A DNA stretch of 48,489 nt from Chthonomonadaceae bacterium (lineage in GTDB: Bacteria > Armatimonadota > Chthonomonadetes > Chthonomonadales > Chthonomonadaceae): the NCBI GenBank assembly GCA_025054835.1, contig JANWZQ010000147.1, positions 1 to 48,489 of the forward strand, written 5' to 3'. The first letter of the stretch is position 1; every line of letters begins with the position of its first letter. The translations under genes were made by a program, and so were the position numbers. Shown here piece after piece: positions 1-7,615 of the stretch. The notes under the pieces were generated by a model. That model saw only the letters and a list, made by a program, of their open reading frames with translations. It did no database searches and was not told the origin of the DNA.

Positions 1-1706
1 TGAGAGGGGCCGGAGCTCAACTGGCAGTGGATGTGCCCTTTGAGCGTCAGGTAATCCGGGTTGTTCGGTTCCTCCCGGAGGGCTGTCTCGATGGCCTGCC
101 GGGCACGGGCGAAGTCGGCGCGCCGGTAGTGATAGCGGGCCAGCAGGTAGTAACCCGGCGCAGGATGGCGGGCACGGGCCAGATAGGCGTCGATGGCCTG
201 CTTCATTTTTGCCCCACCGGCCGTATTCCCGTAGATGCGGGCCAGCAACAGGTAGGGCGCTGCCTCCTCCGGGTTCCGGCGCACCGCTTTTTCCGCCAGC
301 ACCTGTGCAGTAGCGTTGCGGCCCATGCGCGTGTGCGCCAGCGCCGCCTTGAGCAGGAAGTCCTGTTCGTCCGGGCATGCAGCGATACAGCGGTCCAGCG
401 CGCGCATGGCCTGCAGATCCTGCTTCATGAGCAGCAGCAGCGCGCCCAGCGTGCATGGGATCGGAGTCCCTTGCAGTGCTTTCAACAGCCGGCGCGCCTG
501 CGCGTGGCCGGGGTCCAGCTCCAGCGCGCGACTCACTTCCAGTCGTGCGCGTGGCAGGTTGCCCGCTTCCCGATGAGCCAGCGCGTACCGGTAATGAGCC
601 TCTGCCGACTGGCCGTTCTGCGCCACACGCAGGCTGGTACGGAACAACCGTTGCGCATCCTGCTCCTGCTTGCGGGCTTCTGCCAGCAGGCGGCGGCCTT
701 CGGCAGTGCGCCCGGTCTGCACGTACAGTTTGCCCAGGAACAGGCGCACCTGCGCGTAGCCCGGGTTCTGCCGGTACACTTCCTCTAATGGCGGGATGGC
801 CTCGGACGGGCGGTTGCGGCGGTGGAAGCAGAGCCCGGTCGTGTAGAGCGCGGTCAGGTGGCCGGGTTGCAGGGTGAGAACCCGCTGGAAAGTCGCCAGC
901 GCCTCATCCAGACGGTTCAGGCCGTACTGCGCCTGTCCGATTTCCGTCAGGATCGCCACGTTGTCTGGCAGGATCGCGACCGCTTCCTGACCGACTGCAA
1001 GGGCGCGATCGTACTGCCGGGAGTTGTTGTACAGCTGCAGCAGAGGGGCCCAGAGCTGTGCATCCTGCGGGTGCCGCTGGCGCACCTGCAGCAGCAACTG
1101 TTCCGCCCGTTTGAAGTCCTCGCGTTGCATGCAGGCGAGCGCGAGGGTGACCGCGACCTGCGGAACGTCCGGGAGGGATTTCAATGCTGGCTCCAGCAGC
1201 GTGATCGCGTCGGAGACCCAGCCGAACGACAGATACTGGTAGGCCAGTCCTACCAGAGCCCGTGGCTCATTCGGGGTGACAGAAAGGATGGCGCGGTAGG
1301 TAGCAACGGCCTCGGCATGCTTGCGGGCACGGTTGTAGATATCTGCGAGCAGCAGGAGCAGCTCTGTGTCGTTCGGGCGCAACTCAAATGCGGATCGCGC
1401 AGCCTCCGCCGCTGCGTCATAGCGCCCCTGCTCGACCAGCAATCGAGCCAGATGCACACGCGCCTCCACATTTCCCGGTTGCGCGCGCACTGTCTGCTCT
1501 GCCTGTGCGATGGCGTCGGCTGCGTTCGGTCGGGCCTCCTGTGCAGGAGTCGCCTCACGTTCGATGCGCAGGGTCTCCTGATGATATCGCCACGCCCAGA
1601 ACAGCACGAACGGCAACACGGAAGTGAGGGCAATCAGGACGCGCAACCGGCCCCGGTCTGCCTGTGTCCGTGCCGCATCGATCTTCGGGTTGTCGGAGTC
1701 CGTCAT
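1..1706 (-). CDS. Membrane-anchored TPR-repeat protein (partial, 3' end outside window)
   Basis: The minus-strand frame starting at the ATG at 1706 stays open to base 1, giving at least 568 residues with no stop, so the C terminus lies outside the window. Residues about 23-40 form one hydrophobic segment (VLIALTSVLPFVLFWAW) after a short charged N terminus, predicting a signal-anchor with the rest outside the cytoplasm. The remainder is a long run of tetratricopeptide repeats, for example around ALVGLAYQYLSFGW and AEAVATYRAILSVTPNEP, with the usual 34-residue rhythm and AxxLDP-type turns. TPR arrays act as protein-binding scaffolds; no enzyme domain is seen. Its start codon overlaps the stop of the CRTAC1-like gene upstream in an ATGA, so the two are translationally coupled. 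The partner and true function are unknown. Confidence 0.85.
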   Translation of the reverse strand, partial: MTDSDNPKIDAARTQADRGRLRVLIALTSVLPFVLFWAWRYHQETLRIEREATPAQEARPNAADAIAQAEQTVRAQPGNVEARVHLARLLVEQGRYDAAAEAARSAFELRPNDTELLLLLADIYNRARKHAEAVATYRAILSVTPNEPRALVGLAYQYLSFGWVSDAITLLEPALKSLPDVPQVAVTLALACMQREDFKRAEQLLLQVRQRHPQDAQLWAPLLQLYNNSRQYDRALAVGQEAVAILPDNVAILTEIGQAQYGLNRLDEALATFQRVLTLQPGHLTALYTTGLCFHRRNRPSEAIPPLEEVYRQNPGYAQVRLFLGKLYVQTGRTAEGRRLLAEARKQEQDAQRLFRTSLRVAQNGQSAEAHYRYALAHREAGNLPRARLEVSRALELDPGHAQARRLLKALQGTPIPCTLGALLLLMKQDLQAMRALDRCIAACPDEQDFLLKAALAHTRMGRNATAQVLAEKAVRRNPEEAAPYLLLARIYGNTAGGAKMKQAIDAYLARARHPAPGYYLLARYHYRRADFARARQAIETALREEPNNPDYLTLKGHIHCQLSSGPS

Positions 1707-3583
1707 GGTCGGAACTCCTGTGGTTGCAAGGTGCCACTGCCCTCCACCAGCGTGTAACTCCGGTTGGCAACTGCGCCGGTCAGGCGGTCTACCGTGCCAG
1801 AGGGCCAGCGCACTTCAATGTCCGCTTGATCCTGCGCTCCGAGGCCAATGTTGGGCCGCAGGTCACTTTGAGACATGTAGCTGGAGCCGCTGCGTACCGC
1901 GTAGCGTTGCGTGAGCCCGCCCGACGTGATCGTGATGGTGGCCCCGATCCCGCAGCGCGCGCTGCGAACGCCCACCAGCCGCAACTTGATCCACCGGTTG
2001 TCCGTGCGAGTGCGATTGATCCACAGACGCGCCGGGCCGTTGTTCTCGGTAACCAGTACGTCCGGCAGTCCGTCGTTGTTCACATCGCCCCATGCGCATC
2101 CCCGCCCTGCGATCCGATCTGTAAACGGCCTGCCGATGCTCTGGCCCACTTCCGTAAACCGGCCATCCCGGAGATTGCGGAACAGCAGGGTCGGTTGCTT
2201 GTAGGTCACCTGTGGCTCACGGGCCTGCACATCGTCCTGCACGTGCCCGTTGACCTGCAGCACGTCCTTCCACCCGTCCAGATCGAAATCACAGAAGAAC
2301 GCTCCGAATCCCAGCACCGAGGCGGTCACCTCTCCGATCCCGGCGTTCAGACGCTCGTCGTGGAACACCTGTGCGGTCTGCTGATGATAGAAAGAGGTCT
2401 GCTGTCCCTGAAAGTTGGTGATGATCAGGGTGATTTTGCCGTTGTTCAGCACATCGGCCGTGTCGATCCCCATCCCGGAGTGCGCACCGCCCTCATCGTC
2501 ATAGGCAACACCGCTCTCCACGCCGATGTCAGTGAACTTTCCGTTGCCCTGGTTGTGGAACAGGAAGCCGGCCACCGTGTCGTTGGCCACGAAAATATCC
2601 ACGTATCCATCTCCATCGAAATCGCAGACCGAGACCCCGAGAGCTTTGGCCAGTGGAGGTGAGGAGGCAATGCCCGCTTCTTTCGACACGTCGCGGAACT
2701 TCCCGTTTCGCTCGTTGCGGTAGAGCACGCAGTTGGCGTTCTCGTAGTTATTCGGGGCGCAGTAGATGTAGGTGCGTTTCTGACCCGCAAAACAGGGCAG
2801 ATCGTCGCTCAGACTGCGGTACTTCACGTAATTGCACACGAACAGGTCGAGCCACCCGTCGTTATCGTAGTCCAGCCAAGCGCAGGAGGTGCCCCATTGC
2901 CCTGCGTTGGCCACCCCCGCCTCCTGCGCGACCTCGCGGAAGACGACGCGCGGCGCGCCCCTGCCGGCTTTTCCCGCCTGCTTCCCTGTTTCGTTGTGGA
3001 ACAGACGGGACCGCCCCAGCACGCCGGTCACGTAGATGTCTTCCCACCCGTCATTGTCATAGTCGCCGACACACACGCCCATACCGTAGAACACATCGCG
3101 ATCCAGACCGGCCGCGCGCGTGATATCCTCGTACTGCGGCACTGGACCCTTCGGTGTCTGTCGCATTACGCCACGGTTGCGGTAGAGCTTGAGCGTGGGG
3201 CGCCCCTGCACGCGGCCTCCGGGGATGGGCGCGTTGTTGACCAGAATGATGTCCTGCCATCCATCGTTATCCACATCGCAGAACGCACCCCCGGAGCCCA
3301 TGGTCTCGATCATGTACTTGCGAGGCGTGCCGGAGTTCTGGTGACGGAAGTTGATGCCGGCCTCCCGGGTGACATCGACCATGCGGATGGTCGAATCCCC
3401 GGGATCCCCGGAACGCGCCGGCAGTGTCGCAGACGCCCCTGCGGGTTCTGCGGAGGGTGTGGTGTTTCCCATGTGCGTTCCGGGGCGGCAGCCGTTTGCA
3501 AGCAAGGCCAGTAACAGCATGCCCGCCCGTCGCAGGGACATTCGAACCGGGTGATGATTGTGTCTTCCAGGGTGACTGCTCAT
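1703..3583 (-). CDS. CRTAC1-like FG-GAP/VCBS beta-propeller lipoprotein with ASPIC/UnbV domain
   Basis: A 626-residue secreted protein. The N terminus has a hydrophobic stretch ending LLLALLANGC, a plausible though imperfect lipobox, so it is probably a lipoprotein. The body holds six calcium-loop motifs of the DxDxDG type (DVDNDG, DYDNDG twice, DFDGDG, DFDLDG, DVNNDG), each followed by a hydrophobic strand, which is the FG-GAP/VCBS propeller pattern. The last 90 or so residues (GIGATITI, YMSQSDLRPNIGLG, VRWPSGTVDRL) match the ASPIC/UnbV domain that closes CRTAC1-like proteins. The family binds calcium and is thought to mediate extracellular adhesion or protein contacts; no enzymatic role is established. 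The start at 3583 overlaps the upstream TPR gene's stop (ATGA). Met15 at 3541 gives a tidier signal peptide and is a real alternative; neither has a strong ribosome site. Confidence 0.9.
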   Translation of the reverse strand: MSSHPGRHNHHPVRMSLRRAGMLLLALLANGCRPGTHMGNTTPSAEPAGASATLPARSGDPGDSTIRMVDVTREAGINFRHQNSGTPRKYMIETMGSGGAFCDVDNDGWQDIILVNNAPIPGGRVQGRPTLKLYRNRGVMRQTPKGPVPQYEDITRAAGLDRDVFYGMGVCVGDYDNDGWEDIYVTGVLGRSRLFHNETGKQAGKAGRGAPRVVFREVAQEAGVANAGQWGTSCAWLDYDNDGWLDLFVCNYVKYRSLSDDLPCFAGQKRTYIYCAPNNYENANCVLYRNERNGKFRDVSKEAGIASSPPLAKALGVSVCDFDGDGYVDIFVANDTVAGFLFHNQGNGKFTDIGVESGVAYDDEGGAHSGMGIDTADVLNNGKITLIITNFQGQQTSFYHQQTAQVFHDERLNAGIGEVTASVLGFGAFFCDFDLDGWKDVLQVNGHVQDDVQAREPQVTYKQPTLLFRNLRDGRFTEVGQSIGRPFTDRIAGRGCAWGDVNNDGLPDVLVTENNGPARLWINRTRTDNRWIKLRLVGVRSARCGIGATITITSGGLTQRYAVRSGSSYMSQSDLRPNIGLGAQDQADIEVRWPSGTVDRLTGAVANRSYTLVEGSGTLQPQEFRP

Positions 3584-4806
3584 GGGGATGGAAGAGCGCG
3601 CGCCAGTTGCCGGGCCTCCGTTATCCGGCCATGCCGCTGCAGGGCAGTGATCAGTTCCCGACGGGCCTGCGTGTCGTGCGGGCGTAGCTGCAGCACCCGG
3701 CGCAGCTCCAGAATGGCCTGCGGTAGCTCATTGTCGGCCAGATAGATCCGGGCCAGTTGCCGGTGCAGTTCGGGGTCGTTCGGGCGTGTGCGCAGGCGGT
3801 TGAGGGTCGTTTCGAACGTGGTGGCGCGGGAGTCCATTACCTGAAACCGTTTCTGCAGCGCTCTGCCTTCCCCGGCACGCCCCTGCTTGATGGCGACCCG
3901 TCCCAGGCAGAAGAGCACATTGCCATAGCCGGGGTCCAGTGCCGCGGCGCGCTCCAGCTGACGTGCGGCCTCGACCAGATCGCCACGCTTCTCGGCCATC
4001 AGACCCAGCTCATAGGCGATCTCCACGCTGTCAGGAACCTCGGATTGCAGGGCGCGCAGGAGAGCCTCAGCCTCATCAGGCTTGCGGTTACGCGCCAGCG
4101 CCTGCGCCAGCAGAATGCGATGCCTGGGCTCCTGTGGCGCACGCGCCACCAGATCGCGCAGAACTGCCTCTGCCCGGCCGACCTGCCCATCCTTCATCAG
4201 GATGGTGGCGTGCAGATTCAGGTACTCCGGGTTGTTCGGGGCCAGTTGCCGCGCTTTCTCCACATCTGGCAGGCCCAGAGCAGGCTCGTTGGAACGGTAG
4301 TGCAGGATCGCGCGGGTAACGTAGCTGCGGGCATCGTCAGGTGCTAGCTGGAACGCCCGGGCACTGGCCTGCTCCGCCTCCCGGCGCCAACCCATCTGGA
4401 TGTACAGGAAGAACCGCCGGTACCATGGCCGCGGGTCCTTCGGGGCAGCCCGGCACCACGCGATCAGGGTGTCCAGCTCCCGATCCAGATAGCGCGTCGC
4501 CCGGTAGATTTCGGCCTCCTGTTCCAGTATCAGAGGCAGGGGAACACCCCTGTTGCGCGCTGCGCGACATAACTGCAACGCGCGCGGATAGTCCTGTGCG
4601 TTCAGTGCGGCCCGAATGTCGGCCACACGCGGGTCCGGATCCGGTGCCCTTCTGGAAACGCGGGCGGTATCCTGTGACGCGGGGGTTACAGTTGCGTTCG
4701 GACGCTCCGGCGCCACGGTCAACGCAGGACGACAGCCTGCGAGGAGCAGCAGGGCCAGAATGGGCGCACCCGGAGGGGTCGCGCGCCGCCGGATAGTCGA
4801 ACCCAT
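3580..4806 (-). CDS. TPR-repeat lipoprotein
   Basis: A 408-residue protein with a clear lipoprotein signal: a charged start, a hydrophobic core and the lipobox LLAGC at about residue 24. After a Pro/Thr-rich linker it is made of TPR-like helical repeats (for example RRFFLYIQMGWRREAEQASA and PEYLNLHATILMKDGQVGRA) up to the C terminus, ending with a repeat near TQARRELITALQRHGR. Lipidation would place it on the outer face of the inner membrane or at the outer membrane. It is the second gene of the chain small collagen-like protein, TPR, CRTAC1-like, TPR, and its stop overlaps the start of the next gene by four bases. TPR lipoproteins paired with CRTAC1-like proteins suggest a surface assembly; that link is inferred from position only. 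Confidence 0.85.
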   Translation of the reverse strand: MGSTIRRRATPPGAPILALLLLAGCRPALTVAPERPNATVTPASQDTARVSRRAPDPDPRVADIRAALNAQDYPRALQLCRAARNRGVPLPLILEQEAEIYRATRYLDRELDTLIAWCRAAPKDPRPWYRRFFLYIQMGWRREAEQASARAFQLAPDDARSYVTRAILHYRSNEPALGLPDVEKARQLAPNNPEYLNLHATILMKDGQVGRAEAVLRDLVARAPQEPRHRILLAQALARNRKPDEAEALLRALQSEVPDSVEIAYELGLMAEKRGDLVEAARQLERAAALDPGYGNVLFCLGRVAIKQGRAGEGRALQKRFQVMDSRATTFETTLNRLRTRPNDPELHRQLARIYLADNELPQAILELRRVLQLRPHDTQARRELITALQRHGRITEARQLARALPSP

Positions 4807-4812
4807 ACCGTC

Positions 4813-5094
4813 CTAGGGGGTGCCTGCAGAACCGGGCGCTGTACCGCTGGAGGCCGGGGCACCGCCTGAGCCGGGCGCACCTGCCGAGCCGGGGGCTCCA
4901 CCTGGACCGGGAGTACCACCAGAGCCCGGGGCGCCGCCACCCGATCCCCCACCACGCATCATCTTGCTCATGTCAATTGGTTCTTTGATCGGCTCATGCT
5001 GCGGGCCTGTCGCCTTGATCCCCCATCCAATCAACAACGCCAGCGCAACAACGATGATAACTGCGGCTACGGCGGGATGAATGTTTTGCTTCAT
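4813..5094 (-). CDS. Small single-pass membrane protein with collagen-like Gly-X-Y tail
   Basis: A 93-residue protein. The start at 5094 is chosen because AGGAG lies at 5103-5107, eight bases upstream; a longer open frame to 5211 lacks such a site and runs into a terminator. Residues about 8-26 (AVAAVIIVVALALLIGWGI) form one membrane helix. The rest is low complexity: a short charged linker (PIKEPIDMSKMMR) and then a Gly/Pro/Ala/Ser tail that includes nine consecutive Gly-X-Y triplets, many ending in Pro, as in a short collagen-like tract. The tail is encoded by an imperfect 18-base tandem repeat. It ends seven bases before the TPR lipoprotein start, so they probably share a transcript. No family is recognised; the collagen-like reading is descriptive. 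Confidence 0.7.
   Translation of the reverse strand: MKQNIHPAVAAVIIVVALALLIGWGIKATGPQHEPIKEPIDMSKMMRGGGSGGGAPGSGGTPGPGGAPGSAGAPGSGGAPASSGTAPGSAGTP
4850..4939 (-). repeat. Imperfect 18-base tandem repeat inside the collagen-like gene
   Basis: Five units of 18 bases begin at 4850, 4868, 4886, 4904 and 4922 on the plus strand, each close to GAGCCGGGNGCNCCNCCT. Each unit encodes six residues of the Gly-X-Y tail. Copies differ mostly at third positions, so the repeat is old or under coding constraint. Slippage here would change tail length in steps of six residues. Confidence 0.75.
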
Positions 5095-5102
5095 AGTAGT
5101 GA

Positions 5103-5107
5103 CTCCT
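5103..5107 (-). promoter_or_regulatory. Ribosome binding site fixing the start of the collagen-like gene
   Basis: AGGAG on the minus strand with eight bases to the ATG at 5094. It decides against the longer frame starting at 5211. Confidence 0.7.
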
Positions 5108-5194
5108 GAAGAACAGCGTCGGTGCGGCACCAGAGAACTGCGCCAGAGGAAGGATCCATCTGTTAACGCGGGGACGACATCCTGGTAAGCAACA

Positions 5195-5226
5195 ACAGGG
5201 AAGGCAGGCAAGCCCGCCTTCCCTGT
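5195..5226 (-). terminator. Intrinsic terminator after the first prepilin-like gene
   Basis: An 11-base perfect stem (ACAGGGAAGGC with GCCTTCCCTGT) has an inner GGC/GCC extension around an AA loop. On the minus strand it is followed by TTGTTGCTT, a moderately T-rich run. It lies 21 bases past the stop of the prepilin-like gene and separates it from the collagen-like/TPR operon. Confidence 0.75.
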
Positions 5227-5246
5227 GAGGTCCAGAACGGGCAGGC

Positions 5247-6047
5247 TCAGAATCTGCCGAACAGGTCCACGGTGGTCTGCGAGCTCATGCGCACCTTGGT
5301 GTGGCCGTCAGCATAACCGATGACCTGCTGGCGGGTGTGCCGCGCGTCGTCCTCCCATGCAGGATCGAACGGTCCCATCCAGGCCGCGTCCGTCCAGAAG
5401 TAAGACTTCAGGGGGCCATTGGAATAGGCCACGCGGCGCAGACGATACCGATTGGCCGGGTTGGCCGGGTTGTTCCAGTCGAAGCAGTTCCAGCACTCCC
5501 ATCCGGTCAGGCTGGTAGCCATGTCCGAGATCAGCAACGTCTCCGCAGGGAGCTGCAACGAAGCGATCTTGGGATAAGAGTAGGTGAGCGGTTCGTGGCT
5601 TCCATAGCTGATGCTCACGTCCAGCAGGATTGGATTGATGCCACTGGCCGCAATCTGCTGTGCGGTCTGGAACTGGAACCAGCCCCAGTGACCGTCCTGT
5701 CGGGTGGTGAACCGGTAGTTAGCATCCGGGCACGTGAAGATCTGATGGTTGCGCACGTAGGGGTAGATCGCGTTCCACCAGACCGTGGTGGCGTTGTTCG
5801 GGAACGTGTTTGCCCCGGAGGCTCCCACGAAGTGCCGGTCCCACTGCCACTGCGGGTAGGTCTCGTCATAATCCTGAGCATACATGTTCATGCCCAGTGT
5901 CAACTGACGGACGTTGCTGGTACAGGACGCTTTCCGGGCCTGCGCGCGTGCCCGTGCAAACACCGGGAACAGGATGGCAGCGAGGATCGCGATGATGGCG
6001 ATGACGACAAGCAGCTCGATCAGGGTGAACCCACGCTTCTCTCTCAA
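5247..6047 (-). CDS. Prepilin-like (type II secretion pseudopilin / DUF1559-type) protein, TTG start
   Basis: A 266-residue protein with a type IV pilin N terminus: [20 protein letters not shown], where a prepilin peptidase would cut after Gly before Phe and methylate it; the Glu at +5 is present. The following helix, the MYAQDYDETYP block and the C-terminal H-X9-DG motif (HTRQQVIGYADG) mark the short prepilin family abundant in Armatimonadota and Planctomycetes. The start is taken as TTG at 6047, because AGGAG sits seven bases upstream and the peptide then begins right at the charged leader. The first ATG in frame (6152) would add 35 unlikely residues. No pilus ATPase, peptidase or secretin gene is nearby. 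Promoter and terminator suggest a one-gene transcript. The exact pilus role is unknown; these proteins often stand alone in many copies. Confidence 0.9.
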   Translation of the reverse strand: MREKRGFTLIELLVVIAIIAILAAILFPVFARARAQARKASCTSNVRQLTLGMNMYAQDYDETYPQWQWDRHFVGASGANTFPNNATTVWWNAIYPYVRNHQIFTCPDANYRFTTRQDGHWGWFQFQTAQQIAASGINPILLDVSISYGSHEPLTYSYPKIASLQLPAETLLISDMATSLTGWECWNCFDWNNPANPANRYRLRRVAYSNGPLKSYFWTDAAWMGPFDPAWEDDARHTRQQVIGYADGHTKVRMSSQTTVDLFGRF

Positions 6048-6054
6048 TGTACCT

Positions 6055-6059
6055 CTCCT
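6055..6059 (-). promoter_or_regulatory. Ribosome binding site for the TTG-started prepilin gene
   Basis: AGGAG within GAGGAGAGG on the minus strand, seven bases before the TTG at 6047. The second prepilin-like gene has the same motif at the same spacing before its ATG. Confidence 0.75.
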
Positions 6060-6333
6060 CTTTTGGTGTGACGACGGACCCGGCTGCGAGCACAGCAGGT
6101 GCGCCTGTGCGGGCACCTTCGTTCCGGGTCGGTTTCCGAAGAAGGACTGCACTCAGCGCCATCAGAGAGGAATTGCAGAATAGAGACAATCAGGAAGACC
6201 TGCGGGCGGCCGATCAGCTCCGTTGCATGCAGGAGTGCCGTGAGCAACACCCTGCGGATGAAACAACTCTGAGCCTGTGGGCCGTCTTCGGCCTCCTGTT
6301 GTCACTGGAGTACTCTGTGACGCTACCGTCGCT

Positions 6334-6363
6334 ATCGTACAGAGATCTTAGATTTGCTGTCAA
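6334..6363 (-). promoter_or_regulatory. Probable sigma70-type promoter for the first prepilin-like gene
   Basis: On the minus strand a perfect TTGACA (6363-6358) is followed after 18 bases by TACGAT (6339-6334), which matches TATAAT at four of six positions. This is the only AT-rich block in the gap. It points at the prepilin-like gene, about 280 bases downstream. Confidence 0.5.
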
Positions 6364-6469
6364 GACAGAATAATGTCTACTTTTGCGGGAGCTTATCAGG
6401 AAGAAACCGATCTGCTTCACGCGCGCATGCCGGGTTTTTCTGTGCCGGCCCTCTGGAGGAGGACAGGGG

Positions 6470-7594
6470 TTACACGGCCGGTCGGGGCAGGGTGCGGTCG
6501 AACTGCGCTAGCGCGGACTCACGGTGGCGCGCACAGCGTTCATACAGGGCGATCAGGGCGTCATACAGGCGATCGGGCTGGCGGCTTGCGTCGGCGGCGC
6601 AGAGCGAGAGCGCATTCAGGTACTCGCGCTCCGCGCCAGCCAGATCCCCGAGCCCGAGCAGGGTGTTCCCGAGTTGCTCGCGCACGTCCGGGTCATAGGG
6701 CTCTTCCTGTGTGATCACGCGCCACAGAGGCGACGCCAGCATGTCCGGAGTGGCATGCTCCGTCAATTGCGACAACCCGTCGGCAGCGACCTCATAGATG
6801 TCCGCCTCGGGATGGTCTGCGCCCAGATCCCATGCATATGTACGGGTGCACAGAAGGAGCAGACGTTGCACCACACCCCACCATCCCTGCACCGCGCGCG
6901 CATAGTTCTCCTGCTCCAGATGCACGTACGCCACGAGGTAGAGCGCATCGCCGAAGTACGGAGCCGCTTCGCAGGCCCGATGAAAGTAGTCCAGAGCGCG
7001 TTCCCGCCGACCCCATGCCAGACGTGCGCACCCCACATGGCACAGGCTCACGGCGTCCATTGGATCCGAGGCAATGAGTCGCTCATATAGCAGGGTGTCG
7101 TTGCCGGGCACGGGGCCGGTAATCAGATCCTCGGGGAGATCCAGAATCCGGGCCAGCTCCCGGCGATCCTGCTCAGCATCTGCGTCTGCCGTATCGTCCG
7201 GCCCCTGCATTTCGGTCTGATAGCGGCCGACCAGCACGCACCGGCGCAGGAAGGCGTCGAAATCCGAGGAGACCGGGCGCAGGAACATCTCGTCCGCTTC
7301 CCAGTAGAGTACTGGCCAGAGGTCCGAGGGCTCGTCGGTCGCGTAGAAGCCATAGATACCCCCCTCATCGATGTCGAGCCCGAAGGGCAGAAACGATGGC
7401 AGCATGCCGAATTCGCGTCCGGTGCCCTGAACAATGGCACGCAGCGTGAAGAACTCGCAGGGAGCCACAAACGGGCAGGTGTAGTGTGTGTACAACTCGC
7501 GGAAAGAGGTGGGCAGAGTGGTCTGCCAGAACTGCTCAACGCGCTTCAGCTCTCGCGTTGCGCGCTCCACACGTCGTTCATTGTGCTGGCTCAT
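6470..7594 (-). CDS. SMI1/KNR4 (SUKH)-like domain protein with C-terminal TPR-like repeats
   Basis: A 374-residue cytoplasmic protein with no signal peptide. Residues about 10-125 fit the SMI1/KNR4 (SUKH) fold: an N-terminal helix ending LPTSFRELYTHY, the central FGLDIDEGGIYGFY strand pair, PVLYWEADEMF, and a closing helix SSDFDAFLRRCVL. Residues about 165-345 are TPR-like helices (AVSLCHVGCARLAWGRRERA, EQLGNTLLGLGDLAGAEREY). SUKH domains are best known as immunity proteins against secreted toxins, often nucleases, and also as general regulatory adaptors. The gene begins 21 bases after a secreted S1/P1-type nuclease gene on the same strand, so they probably form a transcription unit. A protective role against that nuclease is a hypothesis, because nothing toxin-like is seen in the nuclease itself. 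Confidence 0.7.
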   Translation of the reverse strand: MSQHNERRVERATRELKRVEQFWQTTLPTSFRELYTHYTCPFVAPCEFFTLRAIVQGTGREFGMLPSFLPFGLDIDEGGIYGFYATDEPSDLWPVLYWEADEMFLRPVSSDFDAFLRRCVLVGRYQTEMQGPDDTADADAEQDRRELARILDLPEDLITGPVPGNDTLLYERLIASDPMDAVSLCHVGCARLAWGRRERALDYFHRACEAAPYFGDALYLVAYVHLEQENYARAVQGWWGVVQRLLLLCTRTYAWDLGADHPEADIYEVAADGLSQLTEHATPDMLASPLWRVITQEEPYDPDVREQLGNTLLGLGDLAGAEREYLNALSLCAADASRQPDRLYDALIALYERCARHRESALAQFDRTLPRPAV

Positions 7595-7615
7595 GAACCG
7601 GGTTCCTGACGCGTC

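Larger units (their letters stand above)
6048..6469. other. Intergenic region upstream of the first prepilin-like gene
   Basis: A stretch of 422 bases without a convincing gene on either strand. It holds the prepilin ribosome site, a probable promoter at 6334-6363 and a small hairpin (GGCCG-TCTT-CGGCC) near 6280. If the promoter call is right the transcript has an untranslated leader of about 280 bases. No known riboswitch consensus was recognised. Confidence 0.5.

Noticed and set aside
1664-2662. 332-codon open frame on the plus strand
   Set aside because: Antisense to the CRTAC1-like gene, whose calcium motifs are unambiguous.
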